Below, piece after piece: positions 27,343-35,183 of a DNA stretch of 64,000 bases. The notes beneath the pieces are model-generated. The model had not been told where the DNA came from. It searched no databases and saw only the letters and a list, made by a program, of their open reading frames with translations. This DNA is from Microbacteriaceae bacterium. GTDB taxonomy: Bacteria > Actinomycetota > Actinomycetes > Actinomycetales > Microbacteriaceae. The DNA is taken from assembly GCA_004297935.1 (NCBI GenBank), contig SCRE01000023.1, positions 1 through 64,000 of the forward strand, written 5' to 3'. The position numbers and the translations under genes are program-made. The first letter of the stretch is position 1. The number at the start of each line of letters is the position of its first letter.

Positions 27343-27837
27343 ATGGCAAGCGGAAGCGACGAAGTGGACCGGATCGTCGACGCCTGGCTGCGTGAGCGGC
27401 CCGATCTGGATTTCTCCCCCTTGCAGGTGCTCTCACGCGTCGGCCGCCTTGCCAAACACCTCGATCGAGCCCGCCGCGGCGCTTTCGACCGCTCCGAGCT
27501 GGAATCGTGGGAGTTCGATGTGCTGTCGGCGCTTCGGCGCGCGGGTGCCCCCTACCAGCTGAGCCCCAAAGCGCTTCTTCCGCAAACCCTGGTCTCCAGC
27601 GGCACCATGACGAACCGCATCGACCGCCTTGTCGAGCGTGGGCTCGTCGAACGACAAACCGACCCGCATGACGGCCGCGGCATCCTCGTGCAGATGACCC
27701 AGGAAGGGCTCACTCGCGTGGATGCAGCGATAACCCGTCTGCTCGATGCGGAAACGGAGCTGCTCTCAACACTCTCCCCGACCGATCAGCACCGACTCGC
27801 CTCGCTGCTGCGCACGCTCAGCCTCGACTTCGACTGA
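27343..27837 (+). CDS. MarR-family transcriptional regulator
   Basis: A 164-residue winged-helix repressor. The core is SWEFDVLSALRRAGAPYQLS, recognition helix region LVSSGTMTNRIDRLVERGLV and wing ERQTDPHDGRGILVQMTQEG, the DxRxxxV/L wing motif of MarR. It probably responds to a small aromatic or oxidising ligand and represses itself or a neighbour. ATG 27343 (MASGSDEVDRIVD) is preferred; ATG 27313 in the same frame is possible. No obvious target transporter is divergently adjacent, because the left neighbour is the tRNA. Confidence 0.88.
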   Translation: MASGSDEVDRIVDAWLRERPDLDFSPLQVLSRVGRLAKHLDRARRGAFDRSELESWEFDVLSALRRAGAPYQLSPKALLPQTLVSSGTMTNRIDRLVERGLVERQTDPHDGRGILVQMTQEGLTRVDAAITRLLDAETELLSTLSPTDQHRLASLLRTLSLDFD

Positions 27838-27884
27838 CGCGGCTTCGACTGACGCACCCCTCGACTCGCGCACACTCGCCTGAC

Positions 27885-28593
27885 GCCGCGCGGATGCTCG
27901 CGCCCGCGATGGCTTCCCCTACGGCGATCTGATCGGCCAGCTCGAGTGCGACCTGCGCCTGCCTCAGGTGATCCTTGTCGCTGTTGGCGTGGCTGGCGTC
28001 AACGACGACACGGTCGGGCTGACCGGCGAGACGCAGCGCGGCGACCGCAGCAGCAACATCTGCAGAGCCGTGGTTGGGCGCGGCCCGCCCGCCGCGCAGG
28101 ATGATGTGTGTCGCCTCATTGCCCGTCGTCGACACGACTGCTGCCGCGCCGTCGTCGTCGACCCCGAAGAAGACCTGACTCTGCCCGGCCACCGTGCACC
28201 CATCGAGCGCGGCTTCTCGAAGTACACGCGCATGACGATCAGCAGTTCGTCGCGATGCGCATCGGCGAGCGCCGCAAGTCGGTGGGTATACTCGAGCGCT
28301 GCGATGGGGTCGTGCACAGAGCACGGGCCGACGATCACGAGCAACCGGTCGTCGTCACCGCGCAGGATGGCATCAATCTCACCGCGGCTACGCTCGACCA
28401 GTGCAGCGCGGCGGTCGGTGAGCGGCAGTTCCGCCGCCAGCTCGCGTGGCAACGGCAGCGTTTCGATGCGCGTGACCCGCAGATTCTGGGTAGACGACTG
28501 CTGCGTAGATGACTTCTGTGTGGACAACTTCTGGGTGGATGACAAGAGTTCCGACTTTCCGGCGGAGCTTTTCAAAGTCGGCGCTTCGCACAC
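27885..28593 (-). pseudogene. Class I DAHP synthase gene with internal deletion and frameshift
   Basis: Two frames give both ends of a 3-deoxy-D-arabino-heptulosonate 7-phosphate synthase of the AroFGH class: LLVIVGPCSVHDPIAALEYT and IVMRVYFEKPR, then in another frame GDDDGAAAV-type sequence, NEATHIILRGGRAAPNHG and VVVDASHANSDKDH. Compared with AroG, roughly 105-110 residues between FEKPR and the C-terminal barrel strands are missing, and the reading frame changes at the same point (near 28,205). The C-terminus is also altered. The N-terminus carries a Ser-Ser-Thr-Gln-rich repeat from 15-bp tandem repeats. It cannot be active; IS110 sits directly upstream. Confidence 0.85.
28484..28543. repeat. 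Four 15-bp tandem repeats in the DAHP synthase pseudogene N-terminus
   Basis: Four 15-bp units of the type TTCTGGGTAGACGAC / TGCTGCGTAGATGAC / TTCTGTGTGGACAAC / TTCTGGGTGGATGAC are in register. Read on the minus strand they encode SSTQ-like repeats (KLSTQKSSTQQSSTQN). They keep the frame, so they may have expanded while the gene was still coding. Confidence 0.75.
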
Positions 28594-28617
28594 ATTCGTT
28601 GGATGGTCCTATGGAGG

Positions 28618-29685
28618 TCAAGTCTGGCTGAGGTCGGTTTTGAGGTCGTTGAATACTTGGCGGGCGAGGAAGCGTTTCAGGGCGCGTTTGATGTCGTTTT
28701 TGGAGAGGCCTTCGGCGAGTCTGCGCTGGAGGTAGGTGAGGGTTTCCGGGTGGTTTTTCATGCGGCCGACGATGATCATGTGGAGGGCTTTGTTGGCTTG
28801 TCGGTCGCCGCCGCGGTGCAGGCGCGTGCGGTGGGTTTTACCGGAGGACACCGGGACGGGGGCTGCGCCGCAGAGCCTGGCGAACGCGGCATCGCTGGTG
28901 AACCGGTCAATGTTCGCAGCGGCTGAGATCAGGAATTGTGCGGCAGTGTGGATGCCGATCTGGGGGCGGCTGATCAGGGTCGGCGCGGTCGCGGTAACGA
29001 GCACGCTCAACTCTTTCTCGGCCGCGTTGATCTCGGCGGTGAGCGCGAGGACACGGTCCCCGAGTCGTTTCAGGACGAGCTTGGCGGCCTGTTCGGGCTC
29101 GGCCAGGCGGGTCGGGTCGGGGCGGAATCGGGTGGCTTCTTTCGCGAGGGCTTTCAGGCTGCGCCCGGCGAGTGCCTCACGCAGTGTCACGGGGGCGGTG
29201 ACACGGAGGTCCTTGATCTGGTTGAGCGCCTGGGTGCGGTTACGCACGGCTAAATCCCTGACCATCGACAGCATCCGGATCGACTCGATGATCCCGGTGG
29301 TGTCTTTCGGGATCGCCGTCGCCATCCCGGCAAGGACCTTCTGGCCGGCCGCGATCGCGTCGATGCGGTCGTCCTTGCCGCGCCTGGCCCGGGTGGCTTT
29401 GTCAGTGGTGTTGACCTCGAGGACCTGAACGCCGGCCGCGTTCAGGTGCCGGGTTAATCCGGCGCCGTAGGAGCCGGTCAGCTCGACGCCGATCCGGTCG
29501 ATGACCCCGTACGAGCCGGTCCAGTCCAGGAGCGCCTGATAGCCGGCCGGTGTGGTCAGGAACTGGGCATCGCCCAGCACACTACCGGTCAGGTCCAGAA
29601 CGGCCGCGTGGTGGGTGCTTTTGTGGGTATCGACGCCGGCGACGACGATCCGCGCCTGCGGGGGTGCTGTCTGTGTCGTTACCAT
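28618..29685 (-). mobile_element. IS110-family transposase (DEDD recombinase), apparently intact
   Basis: A 355-residue recombinase. The N-terminal RuvC-like DEDD domain has VVAGVDTHKSTHHAAVLDL (first D), RIGVELTGSYGAGL (E) and RGKDDRIDAIAAGQ (DD). The C-terminal Tnp_20 domain has ISRPQIGIHTAAQFLISAAA and ARLCGAAPVPVSSGKTHRTR with the conserved Ser. IS110 enzymes recombine DNA guided, in the studied members, by a bridge RNA from the element's non-coding end. ATG 29685 follows TAGGAGACACCATC; the track start at 29742 adds 19 doubtful residues. There are no terminal inverted repeats, as usual for the family. Confidence 0.92.
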
Positions 29686-29900
29686 GATGGTGTCTCCTAT
29701 CGGATGAAACGATTGGATGACTGCACCGGGCCGGGCGGACAAGACATTGACGAGTCTGTGGACAGGGTCCTATTAGGTCACATCCCACGCCCGGTCCGGC
29801 CTTCCGAACAAGGGTGAATCGGTGCTTCCGAACGAGCCGACAAATCCAACACAGGACATCAGAATCGAGTCTGTCGAGTAGCAGGTCAGACCCACTCGGA
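29686..29900 (-). ncRNA. IS110 upstream non-coding region, candidate bridge-RNA locus
   Basis: About 215 bases upstream of the IS110 transposase contain no gene. CCGGGCG (29731-29737) can pair with CGCCCGG (29788-29794) around a 50-nt loop region, and GGTCCTAT inside that region (29766-29773) also occurs just beyond the transposase 3' end (28605-28612). In IS110-group elements this position encodes the bridge RNA. The assignment is by position and structure only. Confidence 0.35.
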
Positions 29901-29921
29901 ACCACCACCCCTATTCTCAAT

Positions 29922-30042
29922 GTCGAGTAGCGAGGTACGAGCGTATCGAGACCCGTAGCGAGGTCTCTGGCCTCGATACGCTCGCTGGCGCTCACTACTC
30001 GACCACCGGCGTTCGCTGGCGCTCACTACTCGACCACCGGCG
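29922..30042. repeat. REP-like palindromic intergenic repeat with 31-bp tandem duplication
   Basis: The segment is largely self-complementary: GTCGAGTAGCGAGGTACGAG at its left is matched by the reversed GATACGCTCG and CTCACTACTCGACCACC sequence at its right. The first 36 bases (29922-29957) are identical to 63559-63594. The right arm is duplicated in tandem (29982-30012 and 30013-30042). Repeats of this kind are scattered in intergenic DNA of related actinobacteria and often lie at 3' ends, as here beside the ABC-F stop codon. Confidence 0.8.
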
Positions 30043-30050
30043 CGGGTTCG

Positions 30051-31910
30051 TCAGTCCTCGAGGGCCTCGGAGAGTTCAAGCCAGCGGGTCTCCAGGTCGG
30101 CGACCGCGCGCTCGAGGTCCCGCAGGGCATCCGTGAGCGCGCCGAGGCCCTCGTAGTCGCTCTGATTGTGCTCGGCCAACCGTTCGTGCGCTGTCGTGAT
30201 CTGCGTTGCGAGCTTCGACAGTTTGCGGTCGATCGACGCCAGTTCCTTCTCAGCGCTGCGCCGTTGGGCACCGACCAGCGACGCGCCGCCCAGCGACGTG
30301 CTGCGCGAACCGGCGGATGCCGCTGCCGCAGTCGTCGACGAGGCCGCACCGGCCGCCGCCTCAGCAGCCACTCCCGCGGCAACGGCCACCCCTCGCAGCT
30401 TCAGGTACTGATCGACACCGCCGGGCAGGTGGCGGAAAGCGCCGTCCATGACCGCGTACTGATTGTCGGTGACCCGTTCGATCAGGTAGCGGTCGTGCGA
30501 GACGACCAGCAGCGTGCCGGGCCATGAGTCGAGCAGGTCTTCGATGGCCGCGAGCATGTCGGTGTCCATGTCGTTGGTCGGTTCGTCGAGGATCAGCACG
30601 TTCGGCTCGTCGAGCAGGATCAGCAAGAGCTGCAGTCGACGCTTCTGCCCTCCGGACAGGTCCTTCACCGGTGTCGACAGCTGCGCGGTCGAGAAGCCGA
30701 GCCGCTCCAGAAGCTGGCCGGGCGTGAGTTCCTTTCCACCGGCAACGTACGACCGCTTCTGCATGCCGACGACGGTGCTCAGCCGCTCGTCGAGAATGTC
30801 TTCGAGCTCGCCCAGCTCCTGGCTCAACGCGGCGACCTTCACGGTCTTGCCGCGCTTGACCCGTCCGCTCGTCGGCTGCACGGTGCCGGCGACCAAGCCG
30901 AGCAGTGTGGACTTGCCCGCGCCGTTCACCCCGAGGATGCCGGTGCGCTCCCCCGGCGCGATCCGCCATTCGACGTCGCGCAGCACCGTCTTCGGCTGCT
31001 GGCCGTCGACGGCGAACTCCACTCCGGCGCCGATCAGGTCGACGACGTCCTTGCCGAGCCGCGAGACCGCCAGTTGCGACAGCGCCACGGAGTCGCGCGG
31101 CGGTGGCTCGTTCTCGATGAGTTCGTATGCGGCATCCATGCGGAACTTGGGCTTCGTGCTGCGCGCCGGAGCACCGCGACGCAACCAGGCGAGTTCCTTG
31201 CGCATCAGATTCTGTCGCTTCGATTCGGATGCCGCAGCCATCCGGTCACGCTCGACGCGCTGCAGAACATACGCGGCGTAGCCGCCTTCGAACGGCTCGA
31301 TGATCCGGTCGTGCACCTCCCATGTCGCCGTGGACACCTCATCGAGGAACCACCGATCGTGGGTGACGACCACCAATCCGCCCGAGTTCGCCGACCAGCG
31401 CGCCTTCAGATGCCCGGCCAACCAGGCCACGCCCTCCATGTCGAGGTGGTTCGTCGGCTCGTCGAGAAAGAGCACGTCGTGATCGCCGACGAGCAAAGCC
31501 GCCAGCGCGACCCGTCGTCGCTGTCCGCCCGACAGATCGCCCAGGCGCGCGTCCCACGGGATTCCTCCGACCAGCCCGGCGAGCACATCGCGAACCCGGG
31601 CATCGCCCGCCCAGACGTACTCCAGACGGTCTCCGACAATCGCAGGGCCGACAGAGAGGTCCGGATCCAATTCGTCGGCCTGGTCCAGCATGCCGAGTGT
31701 GACGCCACCACGTCGCGTGACCCGCCCCGAATCCGGTTGGATCCGACCGGCGAGCAGCGACAGCAGTGTCGATTTGCCGTCGCCGTTGCGACCGACGACG
31801 CCGACCCGATCACCCTCGTTCAACCCGACGGTGACGCTGTCGAAGATGACGCGTGTCGGATATTCGAGGCGGAGCGATTCCGCTCCGAGAAGGTGGGCCA
31901 CAACGCTCAA
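30051..31910 (-). CDS. ABC-F family ATPase (Uup/EttA-like)
   Basis: A 619-residue cytoplasmic protein with two ABC domains and no membrane part. ABC-F proteins act on the ribosome. Domain 1: Walker A GRNGDGKSTLL, signature LSGGQRRRVALAALL, Walker B VLFLDEPTNHLD. The inter-domain linker follows (VLQRVERDRMAAASESKRQN). Domain 2: GVNGAGKSTLL, LSGGQKRRLQLLLILL, VLILDEPTNDMD. An Ala/Ser-rich stretch leads to a C-terminal coiled coil (RRSAEKELASIDRKLSKLAT), placing it near Uup. The start is TTG 31910, or GTG 31901 three codons later; neither has a strong ribosome-binding site. Confidence 0.93.
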   Translation of the reverse strand: MSVVAHLLGAESLRLEYPTRVIFDSVTVGLNEGDRVGVVGRNGDGKSTLLSLLAGRIQPDSGRVTRRGGVTLGMLDQADELDPDLSVGPAIVGDRLEYVWAGDARVRDVLAGLVGGIPWDARLGDLSGGQRRRVALAALLVGDHDVLFLDEPTNHLDMEGVAWLAGHLKARWSANSGGLVVVTHDRWFLDEVSTATWEVHDRIIEPFEGGYAAYVLQRVERDRMAAASESKRQNLMRKELAWLRRGAPARSTKPKFRMDAAYELIENEPPPRDSVALSQLAVSRLGKDVVDLIGAGVEFAVDGQQPKTVLRDVEWRIAPGERTGILGVNGAGKSTLLGLVAGTVQPTSGRVKRGKTVKVAALSQELGELEDILDERLSTVVGMQKRSYVAGGKELTPGQLLERLGFSTAQLSTPVKDLSGGQKRRLQLLLILLDEPNVLILDEPTNDMDTDMLAAIEDLLDSWPGTLLVVSHDRYLIERVTDNQYAVMDGAFRHLPGGVDQYLKLRGVAVAAGVAAEAAAGAASSTTAAAASAGSRSTSLGGASLVGAQRRSAEKELASIDRKLSKLATQITTAHERLAEHNQSDYEGLGALTDALRDLERAVADLETRWLELSEALED

Positions 31911-32098
31911 GCCTACGACCGCCGCCGAGGAGGAGGATCACGGGCCGGAATCCGGCTGCGAATCGGACGTTCGGTGGACACGCCAGTCGATCCCGGATCG
32001 CCATCCTGGACCCTCGGTGTGGAAGTCTAGATATGAGGTCGTTCGAATCTCCGCACCCCGACAGTGCGTTCGCGACCTTTGGGGGAAGGGAAGGCGCG

Positions 32099-34993
32099 AT
32101 GCCTGATGCCGATCGACCTGCCGATGCGCACGTCGTCGCACGAGAACGCGAGCTCGACGCCATCCTTCGGATTGCCGAGAACGCTCGCACGGAGGGCGGA
32201 ACCGTGTTCGTCGCCGGCGCTCCCGGATTGGGGAAGACCACCCTGATCGGACTGGTGTGCAGCCGTCTGCACGGTTGGACCATAGTGCGCACGCACGCGG
32301 ACTCGTTCGAGTCCGACCTGAGCTACTCGACGGTTGATGCGCTGATGTCCGGTTTGAGCGGAGTTCCGGGTATGCGGCCGAAGCCGAGGGATCCCGGCGC
32401 AAATGCGATTGCCGTCGGCCGCCGGTTGCTCGACACGCTCGACGGCCCCGCAACCCCGCTCTGCATCGTCATCGACGATGTGCAGTGGGTCGACACCGCC
32501 TCCGCCCGGGCGCTGCGCTTCGTCATCCGCCGATTGCATCGCCAACCGGTGCTCCTGATCGCGGCCGGACGCCCCGGCGTCGGCGATCTCGCGGATGCCT
32601 TGACCGCCCTGGCCACGTCCGCTCCGACTCGAAGCCTACGCTGCGAGCTTGCTCCGTTCACGATCGAGCAGGCGCAGTCGCTGGCCCTGGCCCGCCTCGG
32701 CCGCAACGTCTCACGGCGCACCGCTGAGCGCCTGGTGACGATGACAGACGGGTCCCCGCTGCTGCTGACGATGGTGCTGCGGCACGCGGGTTCCAGTATC
32801 AGACAGGCACTTCATCCGGCAGATGTCGAGGTGACGCTCCCGGTCGCCTACCCGCTGGCATCGAGTGCTGCAGCCGCGTTGGCCGGGGCGGATGCTTCGG
32901 CCAGGTCCGCTGCGGAAATCATCGCCGTGCTACGCGATCCCACGCCGATCGCGGTCTTCGCCACGATCGCGGAAACCCTCGGCGAGACGACCGACGTCGA
33001 CACCGCGCGCGCCCTCGGCCTGATCGACACCGCACAGCGCGGCGGCCTCACGATGGTCGAGCCGGCACACGCCATGATGGCGGATGCGATCGGCGCGCAG
33101 CTCACGCTTCGACGGCGCCGGGCGATTCATCGCACCGCGGCCGCCGTGCTGACCGGACATCGCGCTCTACGCCATCGTATCGAGGCATCCGAACGTGCAG
33201 ACCCGGACCTGATCGACGAGCTGATGGCTGCCAGCCACGATGCCGCGGAGCTCGGGCACGCCGACCAAGCCATGAGCTACGCGCGTTCCGCCGTGCAACT
33301 CACCGTCGCCGGGCCCGATCGGGAACGCTGCTTGCTCTCGGTCGGGATCCTCGCAATGCGCACGCGACAGCAGGAGCGCATTTTCGACCTGATGCCGGAG
33401 CTCCAACGGCTCCCACAGAGTGCCGTCCGCGACGTGGTCCTTGCCGAACTGCTCACCCTCACCGGGAATATCGCGGAAGGCCTTGAACGTGCCCGCGCCG
33501 CGGTCGACAGCCCCGGCGCCGACCCTGACGCGCGCGCGGTGAGAGCGCACGCCGCAGGCGACATCCCGATGATCTTGCTCGCCGCGCGCGACTTCCAGCC
33601 GGTCGTCGACCAGGTGCGCGCGGCCCGCCGACTGCTGGATGCGGCCCCCCGCAGCGGCACGGAAGTCAGCAATCCGTCGCTGCGCTGGATGGTCAACCCG
33701 GAACAGAATCTGTTGCGACTGCTCGGCTGGCAACTCAGCGCCGCACGGTACAGCGGAGATCCGCAGCTGTTGCGTGAAACCATGGCAGAGCTTGACTCTC
33801 TTTTGCGCTCCGCAGCCGATTCCCCTGCCGTCATCGACGCGCTGGTGAGCCAGGCCGCTGCCTTGGTGGCGGCCGGCGATTTCGACACTGCGCGGAACGG
33901 ATTGGCACGAGCGAACCAGCTGATCCGGCGCTTCCCGAACAGCTGGACCGCCGGCCTGGCCCGCGCGATCTACGGCCACGTGCTCTTCCTGCTCGGTGAA
34001 TGGGATGAGTCTGTCATGGTCGCCGACACCGCGGTCGCGTTCGCGCTCGACGAGACCGACCTGGCAAGTTGGCCTGTTGCGGTACGGGTTGCGAGCTTGG
34101 TCCGTGCCGCACGCGGTGAACGGGATGCTGTGACCGAGTACCTACGGTCCGCCGCCGAGGCCCCGCACCGTGGGCCGGCAAGCCCGTACGACCCCGACCT
34201 CGAGACCATCGTGAATGCGGAGCTCGCGCGTGCGCTCGGCTCCGCAACCGACCAGCTTGCGGCGGCGGAAGCGCGCACGCCGGCATCCGGGTGGACGCGC
34301 GGGCCGCTGACCTATCGGATCGACGCGCTCGCACGACTCGGACGAGCAGCAGAGGCGCGCGAGCTCCTTGCCGAGTGCACCGAACCGGGTTCGCTTTGGT
34401 TGCCGTCCTACGGATCGCTCGCCTGGCTGCAGGGCCGGGTCGCCGAAGCGGAGGGCGACCCGGCACAGGCCGCCCTCTGGTACGGGCGCGCGTGCGCTGA
34501 GCCGGCCGCCGCGCAGCATCCGTTCCCGCTTGCGATAGCCCAATTCGATCACGCCAGACTTCTGGCGGCGAGCGGTCGCGGTGCAGAAGCCGTCGCCGCA
34601 CTGACCGCCGCTGCGGCGACCTTCCGCCGGCTGGGCGCCGCCCCCTATCTCGCACGCTGCGACGCCGAGTTGCAACGGCTCCGTGTCAAGAACTCCGCCC
34701 ATCCCGGCGCGGAGGCCGAGAGCGAGCGGCAGGGTGTCGACCCGTTCGCCGAACTGACCACCCGTGAACGGCAGGTCGCGCACGCCATTGCGACGGGTTT
34801 GACCAATCGGGAGGTGGCCGACCTGTTGTATGTGTCCGTGACGACGGTCAACTTTCACGTGCGCAACATCCTCGGCAAGCTCGGCATCCCCTCACGCCGC
34901 GAGTTGCGACGGATCAGCGCGGCCGCCGGAGCCGGCCTGTCCTCGGCGACGGCGCACTACCGATCCCGTCCAACCGGAGCCGTCAAGAACTAA
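32099..34993 (+). CDS. LuxR-family regulator of the large ATP-binding (LAL) type
   Basis: A 964-residue regulator. The N-terminal AAA/NTPase has Walker A VAGAPGLGKTTLIGLV and Walker B CIVIDDVQWVDTASARALRF. The middle 500 residues are TPR-like helical repeats. The C-terminal GerE-type HTH is LTTRERQVAHAIATGLTNRE and VADLLYVSVTTVNFHVRNIL. Such MalT-like proteins activate catabolic or secondary-metabolism genes after binding an inducer and ATP. ATG 32099 with GGGGGAAGGGAAGG is chosen over the track start at 31853. It stands alone between ABC-F and the molybdenum region, so its targets are unknown. Confidence 0.92.
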   Translation: MPDADRPADAHVVARERELDAILRIAENARTEGGTVFVAGAPGLGKTTLIGLVCSRLHGWTIVRTHADSFESDLSYSTVDALMSGLSGVPGMRPKPRDPGANAIAVGRRLLDTLDGPATPLCIVIDDVQWVDTASARALRFVIRRLHRQPVLLIAAGRPGVGDLADALTALATSAPTRSLRCELAPFTIEQAQSLALARLGRNVSRRTAERLVTMTDGSPLLLTMVLRHAGSSIRQALHPADVEVTLPVAYPLASSAAAALAGADASARSAAEIIAVLRDPTPIAVFATIAETLGETTDVDTARALGLIDTAQRGGLTMVEPAHAMMADAIGAQLTLRRRRAIHRTAAAVLTGHRALRHRIEASERADPDLIDELMAASHDAAELGHADQAMSYARSAVQLTVAGPDRERCLLSVGILAMRTRQQERIFDLMPELQRLPQSAVRDVVLAELLTLTGNIAEGLERARAAVDSPGADPDARAVRAHAAGDIPMILLAARDFQPVVDQVRAARRLLDAAPRSGTEVSNPSLRWMVNPEQNLLRLLGWQLSAARYSGDPQLLRETMAELDSLLRSAADSPAVIDALVSQAAALVAAGDFDTARNGLARANQLIRRFPNSWTAGLARAIYGHVLFLLGEWDESVMVADTAVAFALDETDLASWPVAVRVASLVRAARGERDAVTEYLRSAAEAPHRGPASPYDPDLETIVNAELARALGSATDQLAAAEARTPASGWTRGPLTYRIDALARLGRAAEARELLAECTEPGSLWLPSYGSLAWLQGRVAEAEGDPAQAALWYGRACAEPAAAQHPFPLAIAQFDHARLLAASGRGAEAVAALTAAAATFRRLGAAPYLARCDAELQRLRVKNSAHPGAEAESERQGVDPFAELTTRERQVAHAIATGLTNREVADLLYVSVTTVNFHVRNILGKLGIPSRRELRRISAAAGAGLSSATAHYRSRPTGAVKN

Positions 34994-35183
34994 CGGTTCT
35001 ACTCCACATGGCTGGCGCAGCGCCTGCCGGGCGACTAGCGTCAAGGTAGTCCCCGGACGCCTGGGCGTACGTGCCGTGAGAGCCCGATAAACGGCACTCA
35101 ACCCCAACCTTGACTCGTGCGCCCTTGGCCTCCGGGGCCTCTTCGTTCACGTCTCTTCGTTCACGTCACAGCGCTGCCGCCCG
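34994..35183. repeat. Intergenic region with a 14-bp tandem duplication
   Basis: Between the convergent LuxR and oxidoreductase genes, TCTTCGTTCACGTC occurs twice in tandem (35140-35153 and 35154-35167). No gene or obvious bidirectional terminator is seen. Confidence 0.6.

Noticed and set aside
28484-28543. Second set of 15-bp repeats considered as a CRISPR array
   Set aside because: Again tandem without spacers, and only four units.
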